From Paracoccaceae bacterium (GTDB lineage: Bacteria; Pseudomonadota; Alphaproteobacteria; Rhodobacterales; Rhodobacteraceae), in the NCBI GenBank assembly GCA_902631295.1, contig CACOXV010000006.1, forward strand, positions 1 through 64,000: a stretch of DNA of 64,000 nt, in the 5' to 3' direction. The notes under the pieces are model-generated. The model had not been told where the DNA came from. It worked only from the letters and a program-made list of their open reading frames with translations, and searched no databases. Shown here piece by piece: positions 51,929 to 60,767 of this stretch (positions are counted from its first letter, which is position 1; every line of letters starts with the position of its first letter). A program made the translations under genes and the position numbers.

Positions 51929-52813
51929 TCAATTTTTATTTATTTTTTCTCGCCATATGATAACTAAACCTGCCGTAACTATGAAAAGAACACCAGGAAA
52001 TAGTGTATCCAATGGGAATTCCCCAAAAACTACCCAGCCAAGCACAAAAGCCGATACTATTCCGAGATAGTTAAATGGTGCAATTGCCGAGGCTTCAGCA
52101 GCCCGATAGGCAATCATGAGGCATACAACACCAAATCCTCCGCAAAAAGACATTGATACCAGCAAAATCGCATCTGAGTAGTTTTGAATTGGCGTAAAGG
52201 TGATTGAAAGGCTGGCGTATAAGCCCGCACCAAGAGCAGCTGTAGTTGCGGAATATAAATACAAAATAGAGTTTGAAATTTCTTTCCTAAAACTACGAAG
52301 AGTGACTATAGATAGAGCATAGCAAAATGATGCGCCTATTGGCAGTATTGAATACCAGTTAAAAATATCACTCCCTGGTTTTATTACTAGGAGTGTACCC
52401 AAGAAGCCAATAAAAATTGCTGCCCAGCGCCAGACCCCAACATACTCTTTGTAAAGAACTATTGCTAATATCACTATGAAAAACGGACCTGTCTGTCCTA
52501 AAGTTGCGACTGTTGCCAATTCTAGTTTACTTATTGCTGTGTAAAAAAGTAACTGAGCCAGTGCCACTATAAATCCACGAAAAAAGGCAAGCTTCCATTG
52601 CTTTATTTTATAATTTTGAAGTTTTAAAGATAATTCCGCCGTATAATATAAAAGTAATATGCTCGGAATTAGGCCGAGTGTGTTTCTATAAAAAGAAAGT
52701 TCTTCCGGGGAATAGGTGATTGAAAGATATCGAATATGCACAGCCATAAGGTCGAAACATATAATTGAGAGTATCAACCATGTTATTGCTTTAAATGTTC
52801 TTTTGTTAGCCAA
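51929..52813 (-). CDS. EamA-family (DMT) transporter
   Basis: A 294-residue ten-helix transporter with two EamA repeats (L-S-F-Y-R-N-T-L-G near residue 39, Y-R-A-A-E-A-S-A-I-A-P-F-N-Y-L near 235). It precedes the aldolase gene by three bases, so it may move that enzyme's substrate or product. It is the third EamA protein in this part of the window. Confidence 0.88.
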   Translation of the reverse strand: MANKRTFKAITWLILSIICFDLMAVHIRYLSITYSPEELSFYRNTLGLIPSILLLYYTAELSLKLQNYKIKQWKLAFFRGFIVALAQLLFYTAISKLELATVATLGQTGPFFIVILAIVLYKEYVGVWRWAAIFIGFLGTLLVIKPGSDIFNWYSILPIGASFCYALSIVTLRSFRKEISNSILYLYSATTAALGAGLYASLSITFTPIQNYSDAILLVSMSFCGGFGVVCLMIAYRAAEASAIAPFNYLGIVSAFVLGWVVFGEFPLDTLFPGVLFIVTAGLVIIWREKINKN

Positions 52814-53010
52814 GTTTGATGTGTCCAGATATGTGCATTGGAATTCTCTTAAAAAAGCAAATAACTTTTTTAAAATTTAGACATTAAGAAGTATATTTAA
52901 TTCGACATATACAAATCGTTTAATATCTTCCAGTCGAATAAGTACTGCCTAAATTCTTAAAGCTTAAATTACATAAAAATATATTTGAATAGTTATTTGC
53001 AGTTTGAAGT

Positions 53011-53322
53011 CTACATTATCCAAATAGTTATTAATCCTGCTACTAACGTCGCTGAGACAGATTTTGTTAGATATGCAAATATAACGGCTATTGATGCGGC
53101 GACTAGTTTTTCTGCTTCATACAAAACTTCTTGACCATTAAAAGAAATAAGGCTGCTTGCTATGATTGCTGATAACACTGAAGTAGGCACATATACGACA
53201 TATCGATTTAGCGATAATGGTAAATGAATGTTGGGAATGCCAGAAAACATAGAAATGCGAAATATAAAATTTATAAATCCAATTAAAATCATAACAAACC
53301 AAATCATTTGTTGTGATTCCAT
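53011..53322 (-). CDS. azlD: AzlD-family membrane protein
   Basis: A 103-residue protein with three to four membrane helices of the AzlD family, the small partner of AzlC in branched-chain amino acid export. M-E-S-Q-Q-M at 53322 is taken as start, which overlaps the azlC stop by 19 bases as usual; the longer frame upstream lies wholly inside azlC. The central R-Y-V-P-x-S-V-L-S-A-type stretch reads as R-Y-V-V-Y-V-P-T-S-V-L-S-A-I here. Confidence 0.88.
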   Translation of the reverse strand: MESQQMIWFVMILIGFINFIFRISMFSGIPNIHLPLSLNRYVVYVPTSVLSAIIASSLISFNGQEVLYEAEKLVAASIAVIFAYLTKSVSATLVAGLITIWIM

Positions 53323-54029
53323 TTTTCGATGAAAGCACCCATCAAAATTCCTCCAAGAGCCGCAATAATTATCCAACTATTCCAGGGTAATGATTGGCCG
53401 CAAATAGCAATTAATCCGGAGGTTAGCGCACTAACGATAGTCGGAATACTCCGTAACAATGGAACCACTATTGCTATGAAAGTTAATGGAATAGCAAATG
53501 CAAGTTCCCAGTTCTCTGGTATAGTAGATCCTGCAATCACTCCAATAATTGTAGAGATCTGCCATGCAAGCCAGAGCGTTAGACCTGCACCAAGCATGAA
53601 AAAATGCACTGGTTTACTGGTCCCATGGGCGGTAAATCGTCTTATGGATACTGCAAAGGCCTCATCGGTTAATAAGTAAGCAAGGATTATTCTCCATTTA
53701 AGATTCAATTTTTCCAGGTATTGAGCTACTGAAGTACTATATAAAACATGTCTTAAGTTAATCAGTGCCACTGAGCTCCCAATAACAATATAGGCAGACC
53801 CAGCAGCCCATAATTGTGCAAAAACAACCTGACTAGCTCCCGCAAAAATAATACTCGACATTAAGATAGTCTCAGTTTTTGTGAGGCCACTGCTAATACC
53901 AAGAACTCCAAAAACCAAGCCAAACGGAACAACCCCCAATAAGAGAGGAAGCATAGCGCTTACGCCTAAAAAAAACTCTGTTCGGTTCATTTTTCCTGAT
54001 GTGAGATATTTTTTCGTTGTGGCATCCAT
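53304..54029 (-). CDS. azlC: AzlC-family branched-chain amino acid exporter
   Basis: A 241-residue membrane protein of the AzlC/YgaZ family. Motifs: L-P-L-L-L-G-V-V-P-F-G-L-V-F-G near residue 30, F-A-G-A-S-Q near 62, N-L-R-H-V-L-Y-S near 91 and T-D-E-A-F-A near 122. With AzlD it exports branched-chain amino acids and related compounds. It is divergent from an M20 amidohydrolase gene 81 bases away. Confidence 0.93.
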   Translation of the reverse strand: MDATTKKYLTSGKMNRTEFFLGVSAMLPLLLGVVPFGLVFGVLGISSGLTKTETILMSSIIFAGASQVVFAQLWAAGSAYIVIGSSVALINLRHVLYSTSVAQYLEKLNLKWRIILAYLLTDEAFAVSIRRFTAHGTSKPVHFFMLGAGLTLWLAWQISTIIGVIAGSTIPENWELAFAIPLTFIAIVVPLLRSIPTIVSALTSGLIAICGQSLPWNSWIIIAALGGILMGAFIEKWNHNK

Positions 54030-54110
54030 TAAAAGAAAATTTTAACTTGTGCAACTCAGCAGTGCCTGACATTTTGGCTTATATAAATCAGTTTAACCTG
54101 GATGTAAAAA

Positions 54111-55280
54111 ATGCCCATCAAAAATCGATTTGCCGAATTATTTCCCCAGATTGCAAACTGGAGACATGATTTTCATAGAAACCCCGAATTACAATATGAA
54201 CTTCCAAAAACTGCGGGTAAGGTTGCAGATTTGTTGAGAAAGTTCGGTTGTGATGAGGTGGTTGAAGGAATTGGAAAGACAGGTGTTGTTGGTATTGTTT
54301 GTGGTCAAGTTGATAAGTCGGGTCGTGTGATTGGCTTAAGAGCTGATATGGATGCTCTCCCAATCGCCGAAAAGTCGGGCGTCTCGTACAAATCGGAAAT
54401 ACCCGGTGTAATGCACGCCTGTGGCCATGATGGTCATATATCGATGCTTTTGGGTGCCGCAAAATATCTCTGCGAAACGAGAAATTTTGATGGAAAGGCA
54501 GCAGTAATTTTTCAGCCTGCTGAAGAGGGGGGCGCAGGAGCCAAAGCTATGATAGAAGATGGACTTGTCAGTAGATTTGGTATTGATGAGTTTTATGGCA
54601 TTCACAATATGCCCGGTATTAAAACTGGAACATTTGCGATAAGAAAAGGGCCAATAATGGCCTCGGCAGATCGTTTCAAAATTATATTGACAGGTAAAGG
54701 TGGACATGCAGGAATGCCCCATTTGGCAGTGGATACAACGTTGGTAGCTGCTCAGATCCTTGTAAGTTTAAATTTAATCGTATCCCGGTCTGTCGACCCT
54801 TTAAAACGTGTTGTAATTACGGCTGGTACCTTCAAAACAGATAGTAGCGCACTCAATGTTATAGCAAATACTGTCGAACTAGAGGGATCTGTACGGAGTT
54901 TGGATGAAGATATGCGTGATTTAGTTCAAGAGCGTTTGTGCGAGGTGGCAGAGGGTACTGCGGCTGCAAACCAATGCGACATAAAGATCGAATATGAGCG
55001 GGGTTATCCAATAACAGATAATAACGATGCAGCCACACAACATGCTATTGCTGTTGCATCAGCCGTGTCTGAAGTTGATACGGATACACCACCAATTATG
55101 CCATCAGAAGATTTTTCTTACATGTTACTTGAAAAACCCGGTGCATTTATTTTTTTGGGTAACGGCGATAGTCAAATGCTCCATCATCCGGAGTATATAT
55201 TCGATGATGAAGCTTTACCATTTGGGTCGAGTTGGTACGCTGGGATCGTGGAAGAGCGACTTCGATTGAATTTAAAATAA
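54111..55280 (+). CDS. M20-family amidohydrolase
   Basis: A 389-residue zinc amidohydrolase of the hippurate hydrolase type, paralogous to the one at 45.4 kb. Metal and catalytic motifs: W-R-H-D-F-H-R-N-P-E-L near residue 17, L-R-A-D-M-D-A-L-P near 78, M-H-A-C-G-H-D-G-H near 101 and the full P-A-E-E-G-G-A-G-A near 137. G-K-G-G-H-A-G-M-P-H lies in the dimerisation domain. It likely releases amino acids from N-acyl or similar conjugates; AzlCD next to it could export the product. Confidence 0.93.
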   Translation: MPIKNRFAELFPQIANWRHDFHRNPELQYELPKTAGKVADLLRKFGCDEVVEGIGKTGVVGIVCGQVDKSGRVIGLRADMDALPIAEKSGVSYKSEIPGVMHACGHDGHISMLLGAAKYLCETRNFDGKAAVIFQPAEEGGAGAKAMIEDGLVSRFGIDEFYGIHNMPGIKTGTFAIRKGPIMASADRFKIILTGKGGHAGMPHLAVDTTLVAAQILVSLNLIVSRSVDPLKRVVITAGTFKTDSSALNVIANTVELEGSVRSLDEDMRDLVQERLCEVAEGTAAANQCDIKIEYERGYPITDNNDAATQHAIAVASAVSEVDTDTPPIMPSEDFSYMLLEKPGAFIFLGNGDSQMLHHPEYIFDDEALPFGSSWYAGIVEERLRLNLK

Positions 55281-55398
55281 TTTGTTTGCTTTATACCGTT
55301 AAAGATAAATGAGAAGTTAATATTATTTTATAAATTGGATTGATACTCTGCTGCCGTTGTGCCAATAACTAGTTGAAATTTAACCTTTGAGGTTTTTC

Positions 55399-56052
55399 AT
55401 GTCAGACTACGCAGCGCGTCGTCGGATGATGGTTGATACTCAAATCCGCCCATCTGATGTAACTAAATTCCCAATTATAGAAGCTTTTTTATCAATAAAG
55501 CGCGAGTACTTTGTGCCAACGGAAAATAGAGATACCGCCTATGTTGGGGAGCATATTCAAATTGGAAACCATAGGGTGATTTTGGACTCACGAACATTGG
55601 CAAAGATGCTGGATGCAGTGGATGTAACTGATAGTGAGCTAGTTTTAGATGTGGGTTCAAGTTTTGGATATTCTGCTGCTATTATTGCTCATTTAGCTGA
55701 GGCTGTAGTAGCTCTAGAAAGTGAGGATAAACCAGCCGCTGAAATGCAAAACGCTTTAATTGACCATGGCATAGATAATGTTATTGTAGAACGAGGGCCA
55801 TTGTTTGGCGGAGCAGCAAGTCATTCGCCGTATGACGTAATTTTTGTACAAGGCGGAGTTGAGCTTATACCTAACGAAATATTAACTCAGTTAAAAGAGG
55901 GCGGTAGAATAGTGGCCATTTTTATGCAAGGATCACTTGGTAGTGTCAAAATTGGATATAAATTAAACAATGAAGTAAGTTGGCGTTTTGCTTTTAATGC
56001 TGGAGCACCTGTTCTGGATGGTTTTAAAAAAGAAATGACTTTCACATTTTAA
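55399..56052 (+). CDS. pcm: Protein-L-isoaspartate O-methyltransferase family
   Basis: A 217-residue methyltransferase of the PCMT family as found in Rhodobacterales. It has the conserved N-terminus A-A-R-R-x-M-M-V-D-T-Q-I-R-P-S-D-V, and the SAM-binding V-L-D-V-G-S-S-F-G-Y-S-A near residue 82. ATG 55399 has a TTTGAGG site upstream; an in-frame TTG 12 bases earlier is not used. In this order the family is usually followed by tolC. These short forms may have lost true repair activity, so the symbol is by family. Confidence 0.85.
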   Translation: MSDYAARRRMMVDTQIRPSDVTKFPIIEAFLSIKREYFVPTENRDTAYVGEHIQIGNHRVILDSRTLAKMLDAVDVTDSELVLDVGSSFGYSAAIIAHLAEAVVALESEDKPAAEMQNALIDHGIDNVIVERGPLFGGAASHSPYDVIFVQGGVELIPNEILTQLKEGGRIVAIFMQGSLGSVKIGYKLNNEVSWRFAFNAGAPVLDGFKKEMTFTF

Positions 56053-56092
56053 AATTAGTGAATGCCAAAATAGTAGATAGTTGGGTAAAGAA

Positions 56093-57490
56093 ATGAAAGT
56101 TAGTTTAAAGTCTATAATAGCCTCAGTAACTTTTTTATTTTCTTCCATTCTTTCGCCATTAAATGCTCAGACTCTCTCTGAAGCGTTGGTACAGTCATAT
56201 AATAATTCCGGATTACTCGATCAGAACAGAGCTTTGCTGCGTGCTGCTGATGAAAATACGATTATAGCATCCTCTGCACTACTGCCCATTGTATCGTGGG
56301 CTGCTAATTTTTCAGGAAACTGGTCTGAAACTGACACTGCTGGTAGCTCGACAAGTGATGTCGTCTGGCGAGGTAGCGTTGGTTTAAACTCATCATTAAC
56401 AATATATGATGGGGGTACTAATAAACTTGCAGCAGATGTAACAAAACAAAACGTTTTGGCTACGCGTCAAGGCCTTATAGCATTGGAACAAAAAGTTCTG
56501 AACGGTGCCGCAAGTGCTTTTATGGGGGTGCTGGAAGGGAGAGAAACAGTTAGGTTAAGGGAGAATAATTATTCCGTAATTCAAGAAGAACTGAAAGCTA
56601 CCAGGGATAGATATGAGGTTGGCGAAATTACTAGGACGGATGTAGCGCTAGCAGAAGCTAGGCTAGCATCTTCTTTAAGCTCACTTTCAGCGGCTAAAGG
56701 GCAGTTAATTCAATCAGAGGCAGTTTTCAAAAATGCCGTTGGAATTTCGCCGCAAGCTTTGATTTCACCAACGGAAATGCTGGTTTTGCCAACAACGGTA
56801 GAAGAAGCGGTTTCTATTGCTTCTTCTTCGCATCCTGAACTAAAACAATTACAGTATCAAATTAAAGCGAGTGAATTAACTCTACAGCGTATCAAAGCTT
56901 CTTCGAAAGCCAAGATGACCTTGAACGGTGATATCGGACTTTCAGATAGTGACGTTCAACCTGACACGTTACAAGCCTCTATTGGACTAAGCTTAAGTGG
57001 TACAATTTATCAGGGGGGTTCAGTATCTGCCAAAGAAAGACAGGCGCTTGCTAACCTGCAGGCTGTTCGATCTTCACTGCATGTGCAAATGGATGCGATA
57101 GAGCAGAGCATATCTTCGTCATTTGCCATGCTGGAAGTTGCCAAGGCGAGTAGGGCAGCAATTGAGAAGCAAATACAAGCTGCTGAAGTTGCTTTTAATG
57201 GTGTGAAACAAGAAGCTTCCCTAGGGGCAAGGACAACTTTGGATGTTCTGAATACTGAGCAAGAACTACTGGACGCAAAGTCTCAACTTATAAACGCAAT
57301 TTATAACGAATATCTAGCTGCATTTGATGTTTTATCGGCTTCTGGTCTTCTGACGGTTCAGCATCTTAACTTGCCAGTAGCGCGTTACGAACCTGAAGAG
57401 TATTATAAATCTATTGTTAATAATCAGGACAAACGTTCTGAACGCTTTAAAGCTATAAAAAATTTAATAAAAGAATTGAATAAAGATTAA
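56093..57490 (+). CDS. tolC: TolC-family outer membrane channel
   Basis: A 465-residue outer membrane efflux channel with a signal peptide (cleaved after about residue 26, L-N-A-Q). The two TolC repeats show T-L-S-E-A-L, then Y-E-V-G-E-I-T-R-T-D-V-A-L-A-E-A-R-L near residue 178, and the second repeat E-A-S-L-G-A-R-T-T-L-D-V-L-N-T-E-Q-E-L near 380. It joins inner-membrane exporters to the outside in type I secretion and drug efflux. It follows pcm by 40 bases on the same strand. Confidence 0.95.
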   Translation: MKVSLKSIIASVTFLFSSILSPLNAQTLSEALVQSYNNSGLLDQNRALLRAADENTIIASSALLPIVSWAANFSGNWSETDTAGSSTSDVVWRGSVGLNSSLTIYDGGTNKLAADVTKQNVLATRQGLIALEQKVLNGAASAFMGVLEGRETVRLRENNYSVIQEELKATRDRYEVGEITRTDVALAEARLASSLSSLSAAKGQLIQSEAVFKNAVGISPQALISPTEMLVLPTTVEEAVSIASSSHPELKQLQYQIKASELTLQRIKASSKAKMTLNGDIGLSDSDVQPDTLQASIGLSLSGTIYQGGSVSAKERQALANLQAVRSSLHVQMDAIEQSISSSFAMLEVAKASRAAIEKQIQAAEVAFNGVKQEASLGARTTLDVLNTEQELLDAKSQLINAIYNEYLAAFDVLSASGLLTVQHLNLPVARYEPEEYYKSIVNNQDKRSERFKAIKNLIKELNKD

Positions 57491-57504
57491 AAATTACCTA
57501 AATT

Positions 57505-57843
57505 TCAGGCTGCTTCAGCGTGATCTGTTGCTGCGCTTCGTCGTTCACTTTCTTCTCTTGAGAGAGCTACGGAAGTCCTCACGCCCTTCGCAACAAATTC
57601 CATTAACCCGCTAACCACCCGTTCATTTGGATCAATGCCGGCGCATGATAACACTTCCCGTCCATCGCGCGATCGTGCCCAACGAGCTATCTGCTCAGGA
57701 CCATTTCCGTATTTCCTATCATCTGCTATTGCGTCGTCTAATGCTGCCAGAACAACTGCTGCGAATAGCTTTCTAGCACGGTTTCCCTGCTCTGTATTAA
57801 ACGCTGATGCGTCAACGAAATCTTTCATCTCGTCGTCCTTCAT
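57505..57843 (-). CDS. DUF6280 family protein
   Basis: A 112-residue protein closely resembling the strongly conserved Rhodobacteraceae DUF6280 family: Q-G-N-R-A-R-K-L-F-A-A-V-V-L-A-A-L-D-D-A-I near residue 20, then I-A-R-W-A-R-S-R-D-G-R-E-V-L-S-C-A-G near 49. M6 is a possible alternative start. The codons look richer in G and C than the neighbours, in line with strong protein conservation. Function unknown. It is a useful marker of Rhodobacterales origin. Confidence 0.88.
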   Translation of the reverse strand: MKDDEMKDFVDASAFNTEQGNRARKLFAAVVLAALDDAIADDRKYGNGPEQIARWARSRDGREVLSCAGIDPNERVVSGLMEFVAKGVRTSVALSREESERRSAATDHAEAA

Positions 57844-58026
57844 TTTTTATTCCTGGCATAACGAGGCTTATGTATCAAAAAAACTGATTCGGGTAGCCTT
57901 AAATTGCATATCTAATATGACAATTTTGCATACCTTGTTAGTCTCTAGTATCCTTAACCTTGTCTGCTATCTTATTTGGAGATAGAGCTGCAGTCGAAAC
58001 AATCAATAAATAGGTTATTTATCAAA

Positions 58027-58590
58027 ATGCCAAAGATAAATGGAAATGAAATAAAACCTGGTAATGTACTTAATCATGATGGTGGACTTTGGGCTGCAGT
58101 TAAAGTCGATCATGTTAAACCTGGAAAGGGTGGGGCTTTTGCTCAGGTGGAATTAAAAAACCTTCGCACTGGAACGAAACTTAACGAGCGTTTTAGAAGT
58201 GCAGATAAGGTCGAGAGAGTTCGCTTAGAGCAAAAAGATCAACAGTTTTTGTATGAAAGTGATGGTATGCTCGTTTTTATGGATACAGAAACGTTTGAAC
58301 AAATTGAATTACCGTCAGACCTGCTCGGTGAACGCAGACCTTTTTTGCAAGACGGTATGCAAATTGTGGTTGAATTTTATGACGAGGAGGCACTCAATGC
58401 TTCTCTGCCAAGTAAGGTAGTTTGTAAAATTGTTGAAACAGAGCCTGTTGTAAAAGGGCAAACAGCAGCAAACAGTTTTAAACCGGCGATCCTTGATAAT
58501 GGGGTGAAAGTCATGGTACCGCCATTTATTTCTCAGGATGAATCCATTGTGGTAAATACTGAGACAATGGAGTATTCTGAGCGGGCTTAA
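58027..58590 (+). CDS. efp: Elongation factor P
   Basis: A 187-residue translation factor that relieves ribosome stalling at proline runs. ATG 58027 gives the family N-terminus [13 protein letters not shown]. The tip loop reads K-P-G-K-G-G-A (Lys near 34), then V-E-L-K-N-L-R-T-G. The C-terminus closes in [14 protein letters not shown]. The sequence is near-identical in pattern to Rhodobacterales EF-P. A small hairpin lies about 50 bases ahead of the start. Confidence 0.97.
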   Translation: MPKINGNEIKPGNVLNHDGGLWAAVKVDHVKPGKGGAFAQVELKNLRTGTKLNERFRSADKVERVRLEQKDQQFLYESDGMLVFMDTETFEQIELPSDLLGERRPFLQDGMQIVVEFYDEEALNASLPSKVVCKIVETEPVVKGQTAANSFKPAILDNGVKVMVPPFISQDESIVVNTETMEYSERA

Positions 58591-58601
58591 TTAGGCAAAA
58601 T

Positions 58602-59360
58602 TCAATCTTTTACTATAACCACTTTTTTCGAATTTTTTGTGGAGAGTATAGCGTCTTTATTCTTAAGTCTGACGTATGCTAAAGCGGACTTTCCATAAGT
58701 GGTCAGAATAGATCCTATCGACTTGCCATCTAAAAACAATTCCTCTCCATTTGGGATCTCATGTTGGGAGATAATCTTTACCAACCCTTTGCGCAATTCT
58801 GTTTTATGTTTCATCCTTGCAGTAACTTCTTGACCTACGTAGCAGCCTTTTTTGAAATCGACACCGTGGAGTCTTTCAAACCCCATTTCCAGTATATAAC
58901 TTTCGTCGGTTAACTCGCTTCCATATTCCGGTATAACGTAATCAACTCTCAATTTTGTCCAATTTACCAATTGATCAAATTTCTTCGCATCCTTGCTGTA
59001 AAAACGCCATCCTAACTTTGGATGTCTCGGATCACCGAAGGCTCCCTCAGGAGGGTTAGTTAACCCCAAAGCAACGCTGATATCTACTTCTTTAATTTCA
59101 ACATCTGATCGCAGTTTGTAAATGTTCAATCTCTCAAATAAAGTTTTAGCCAGTTCTGAATGGACATCAATTCTCATCCCGTCTTCTATTGGAACTACAA
59201 AAAAATCAGCAATGTACTTGCCTTGTGGTGTAAGCAATGCGCAATAAACTAGTCCTTGATCTAATAAGTTGATGTCATTACTTACTAAATTTTGTAAAAA
59301 CTTCTTACTATCGCTTCCTTTAAGCTCTAAAACCTTTCGATTATTAAGCGGCGTTACCAT
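58602..59360 (-). CDS. YgfZ/GcvT-family folate-binding protein
   Basis: A 252-residue protein of the YgfZ (IBA57-like) family, which uses folate in iron-sulfur cluster assembly or repair. The family signature K-K-G-C-Y-V-G-Q-E-V-T-A-R near residue 166 is intact, and the N-terminus has the usual L-x-G-x-D-x-x-x-F-L-Q-N-L-V-S-N-D. Length is short but normal for alphaproteobacteria. It is convergent with efp and divergent from a glycosyltransferase. Confidence 0.92.
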   Translation of the reverse strand: MVTPLNNRKVLELKGSDSKKFLQNLVSNDINLLDQGLVYCALLTPQGKYIADFFVVPIEDGMRIDVHSELAKTLFERLNIYKLRSDVEIKEVDISVALGLTNPPEGAFGDPRHPKLGWRFYSKDAKKFDQLVNWTKLRVDYVIPEYGSELTDESYILEMGFERLHGVDFKKGCYVGQEVTARMKHKTELRKGLVKIISQHEIPNGEELFLDGKSIGSILTTYGKSALAYVRLKNKDAILSTKNSKKVVIVKD

Positions 59361-59412
59361 TTCAAAAGCTCCTTTTTAAAAACTTACCGCACATTTACCA
59401 TATGGAAAGCTC

Positions 59413-60093
59413 ATGCGTGCACCAATATCAATAGTAATTCCCACTTTGAACTCACAAAAAACCATAAAAAAAACTCTTGTGAGTCTATTTGAAGGTATTG
59501 AGGCTGGTATCGTCAGAGAGTTAATTGTTGTAGATGGTGGTTCGAGCGATAAAACAAAGGAGATTGTCTTGACTTGCGGTGGACAATTTATTGTGAGCCG
59601 GGCGTCTCGTGGTTTCCAATTGAGTACCGGTGTAAACTTAGCCAAAGGAGATTTCATATTTATACTGCACAGCGACTCAGTACTTGAGATTGATTGGAGT
59701 AAAAATATAAAAAAATATTTCAATCGAGAGGCTGGATATTATTGTAGACTAGCATTCGATACTAAGCACCCACTTGCTTTATTGACTTCTACTTGGGCAA
59801 ACGTTCGATCAAAAATTTTTAAAATGCCCTACGGTGATCAGGGATTATTGATACCTAGAAAATTGTTAATGGAAAATGGTGGCTACTCATCTATCCCCAT
59901 TATGGAAGATGTAGAGTTAGCATTGCGTTTGAAAGGAAAATTATTTGGTATGCCAATAGTCATAACTACGTCATCTAGCAAATACAGCGAACAAGGCTGG
60001 TTCCGAAAAGGTAGAAAAAATATCTTTATTTTAATACGTTTCTTATTGGGAGCAGATCCAAATAAGTTGTATAATGATTATTACCAAAGCTAA
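59413..60093 (+). CDS. Family 2 glycosyltransferase
   Basis: A 226-residue GT2-type enzyme. The N-terminus has I-S-I-V-I-P-T-L-N-S, and then V-D-G-G-S-S-D-K-T near residue 41. The site usually holding D-x-D reads L-H-S-D-S, as in the TIGR04283 group found with roseobacters. E-D-V-E-L-A-L-R near 163 is the acceptor-side motif. Acceptor unknown, with no other sugar genes around. Its end overlaps lolD by four bases. Confidence 0.88.
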   Translation: MRAPISIVIPTLNSQKTIKKTLVSLFEGIEAGIVRELIVVDGGSSDKTKEIVLTCGGQFIVSRASRGFQLSTGVNLAKGDFIFILHSDSVLEIDWSKNIKKYFNREAGYYCRLAFDTKHPLALLTSTWANVRSKIFKMPYGDQGLLIPRKLLMENGGYSSIPIMEDVELALRLKGKLFGMPIVITTSSSKYSEQGWFRKGRKNIFILIRFLLGADPNKLYNDYYQS

Positions 60094-60767
60094 ATTAATT
60101 TTCCGTCATTTAACTTCACAACTCGATCCATCCGATTAGCTAAATCTAAGTTATGGGTTGCTATCAAAGCAGCCAAATTTGTTTGTCTAACGAATTTCTG
60201 CAAAGTTTCAAAAACTGATGAGGTGGTTTTCTGATCTAAATTTCCAGTTGGCTCATCGGCCAAAATTATTTTGGGCTTATTTGCAAGTGCTCTACAAATT
60301 GCTACTCTTTGTTGTTCACCTCCCGAAAGCTCAGAGGGTCTATGATCAGATCTTGTATCGAGATTTACCAAAGCTAACAGTTCATTCGACCTTTGCTGAG
60401 CCTCTTCTGAGGAGACTCCATTAGAAAGTTGAGGTAAATCAATATTTTCCCTCGATGAGAACTCCGGCAACAAATGATGAAATTGATAAACGAAACCAAT
60501 TTCTTGCCTGCGTATCATAGTAAGTTGATTATCACTTTCGTTTTGTATTTCTGTCCCACTTACCAAAATTTTGCCGTGCAACGGTTTATCGAGTAGTCCA
60601 GCAATTTGTAGCAGTGTAGATTTGCCGGCACCAGATGGAGCAACTAAAGCAACTGTTTCTCCCGGAAACAGCTCTAAATTCACTCCTTTTAGCACTTCAA
60701 TTTTATTTGCATTGCCCTTGGAATAGCTTTTCTCAATACCGATTAGCTCTAGAACGGGTTTATTCAT
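60090..60767 (-). CDS. lolD: Lipoprotein-release ABC transporter ATPase LolD
   Basis: A 225-residue ABC ATPase that powers release of outer-membrane lipoproteins from the inner membrane. Walker A is A-P-S-G-A-G-K-S-T near residue 39, the LolD-type V-Y-Q-F-H-H-L-L-P-E-F follows near 90, the signature is L-S-G-G-E-Q-Q-R near 143 and Walker B is I-I-L-A-D-E-P-T. It overlaps the lolC/E gene by eight bases, forming one operon. Confidence 0.95.
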   Translation of the reverse strand: MNKPVLELIGIEKSYSKGNANKIEVLKGVNLELFPGETVALVAPSGAGKSTLLQIAGLLDKPLHGKILVSGTEIQNESDNQLTMIRRQEIGFVYQFHHLLPEFSSRENIDLPQLSNGVSSEEAQQRSNELLALVNLDTRSDHRPSELSGGEQQRVAICRALANKPKIILADEPTGNLDQKTTSSVFETLQKFVRQTNLAALIATHNLDLANRMDRVVKLNDGKLI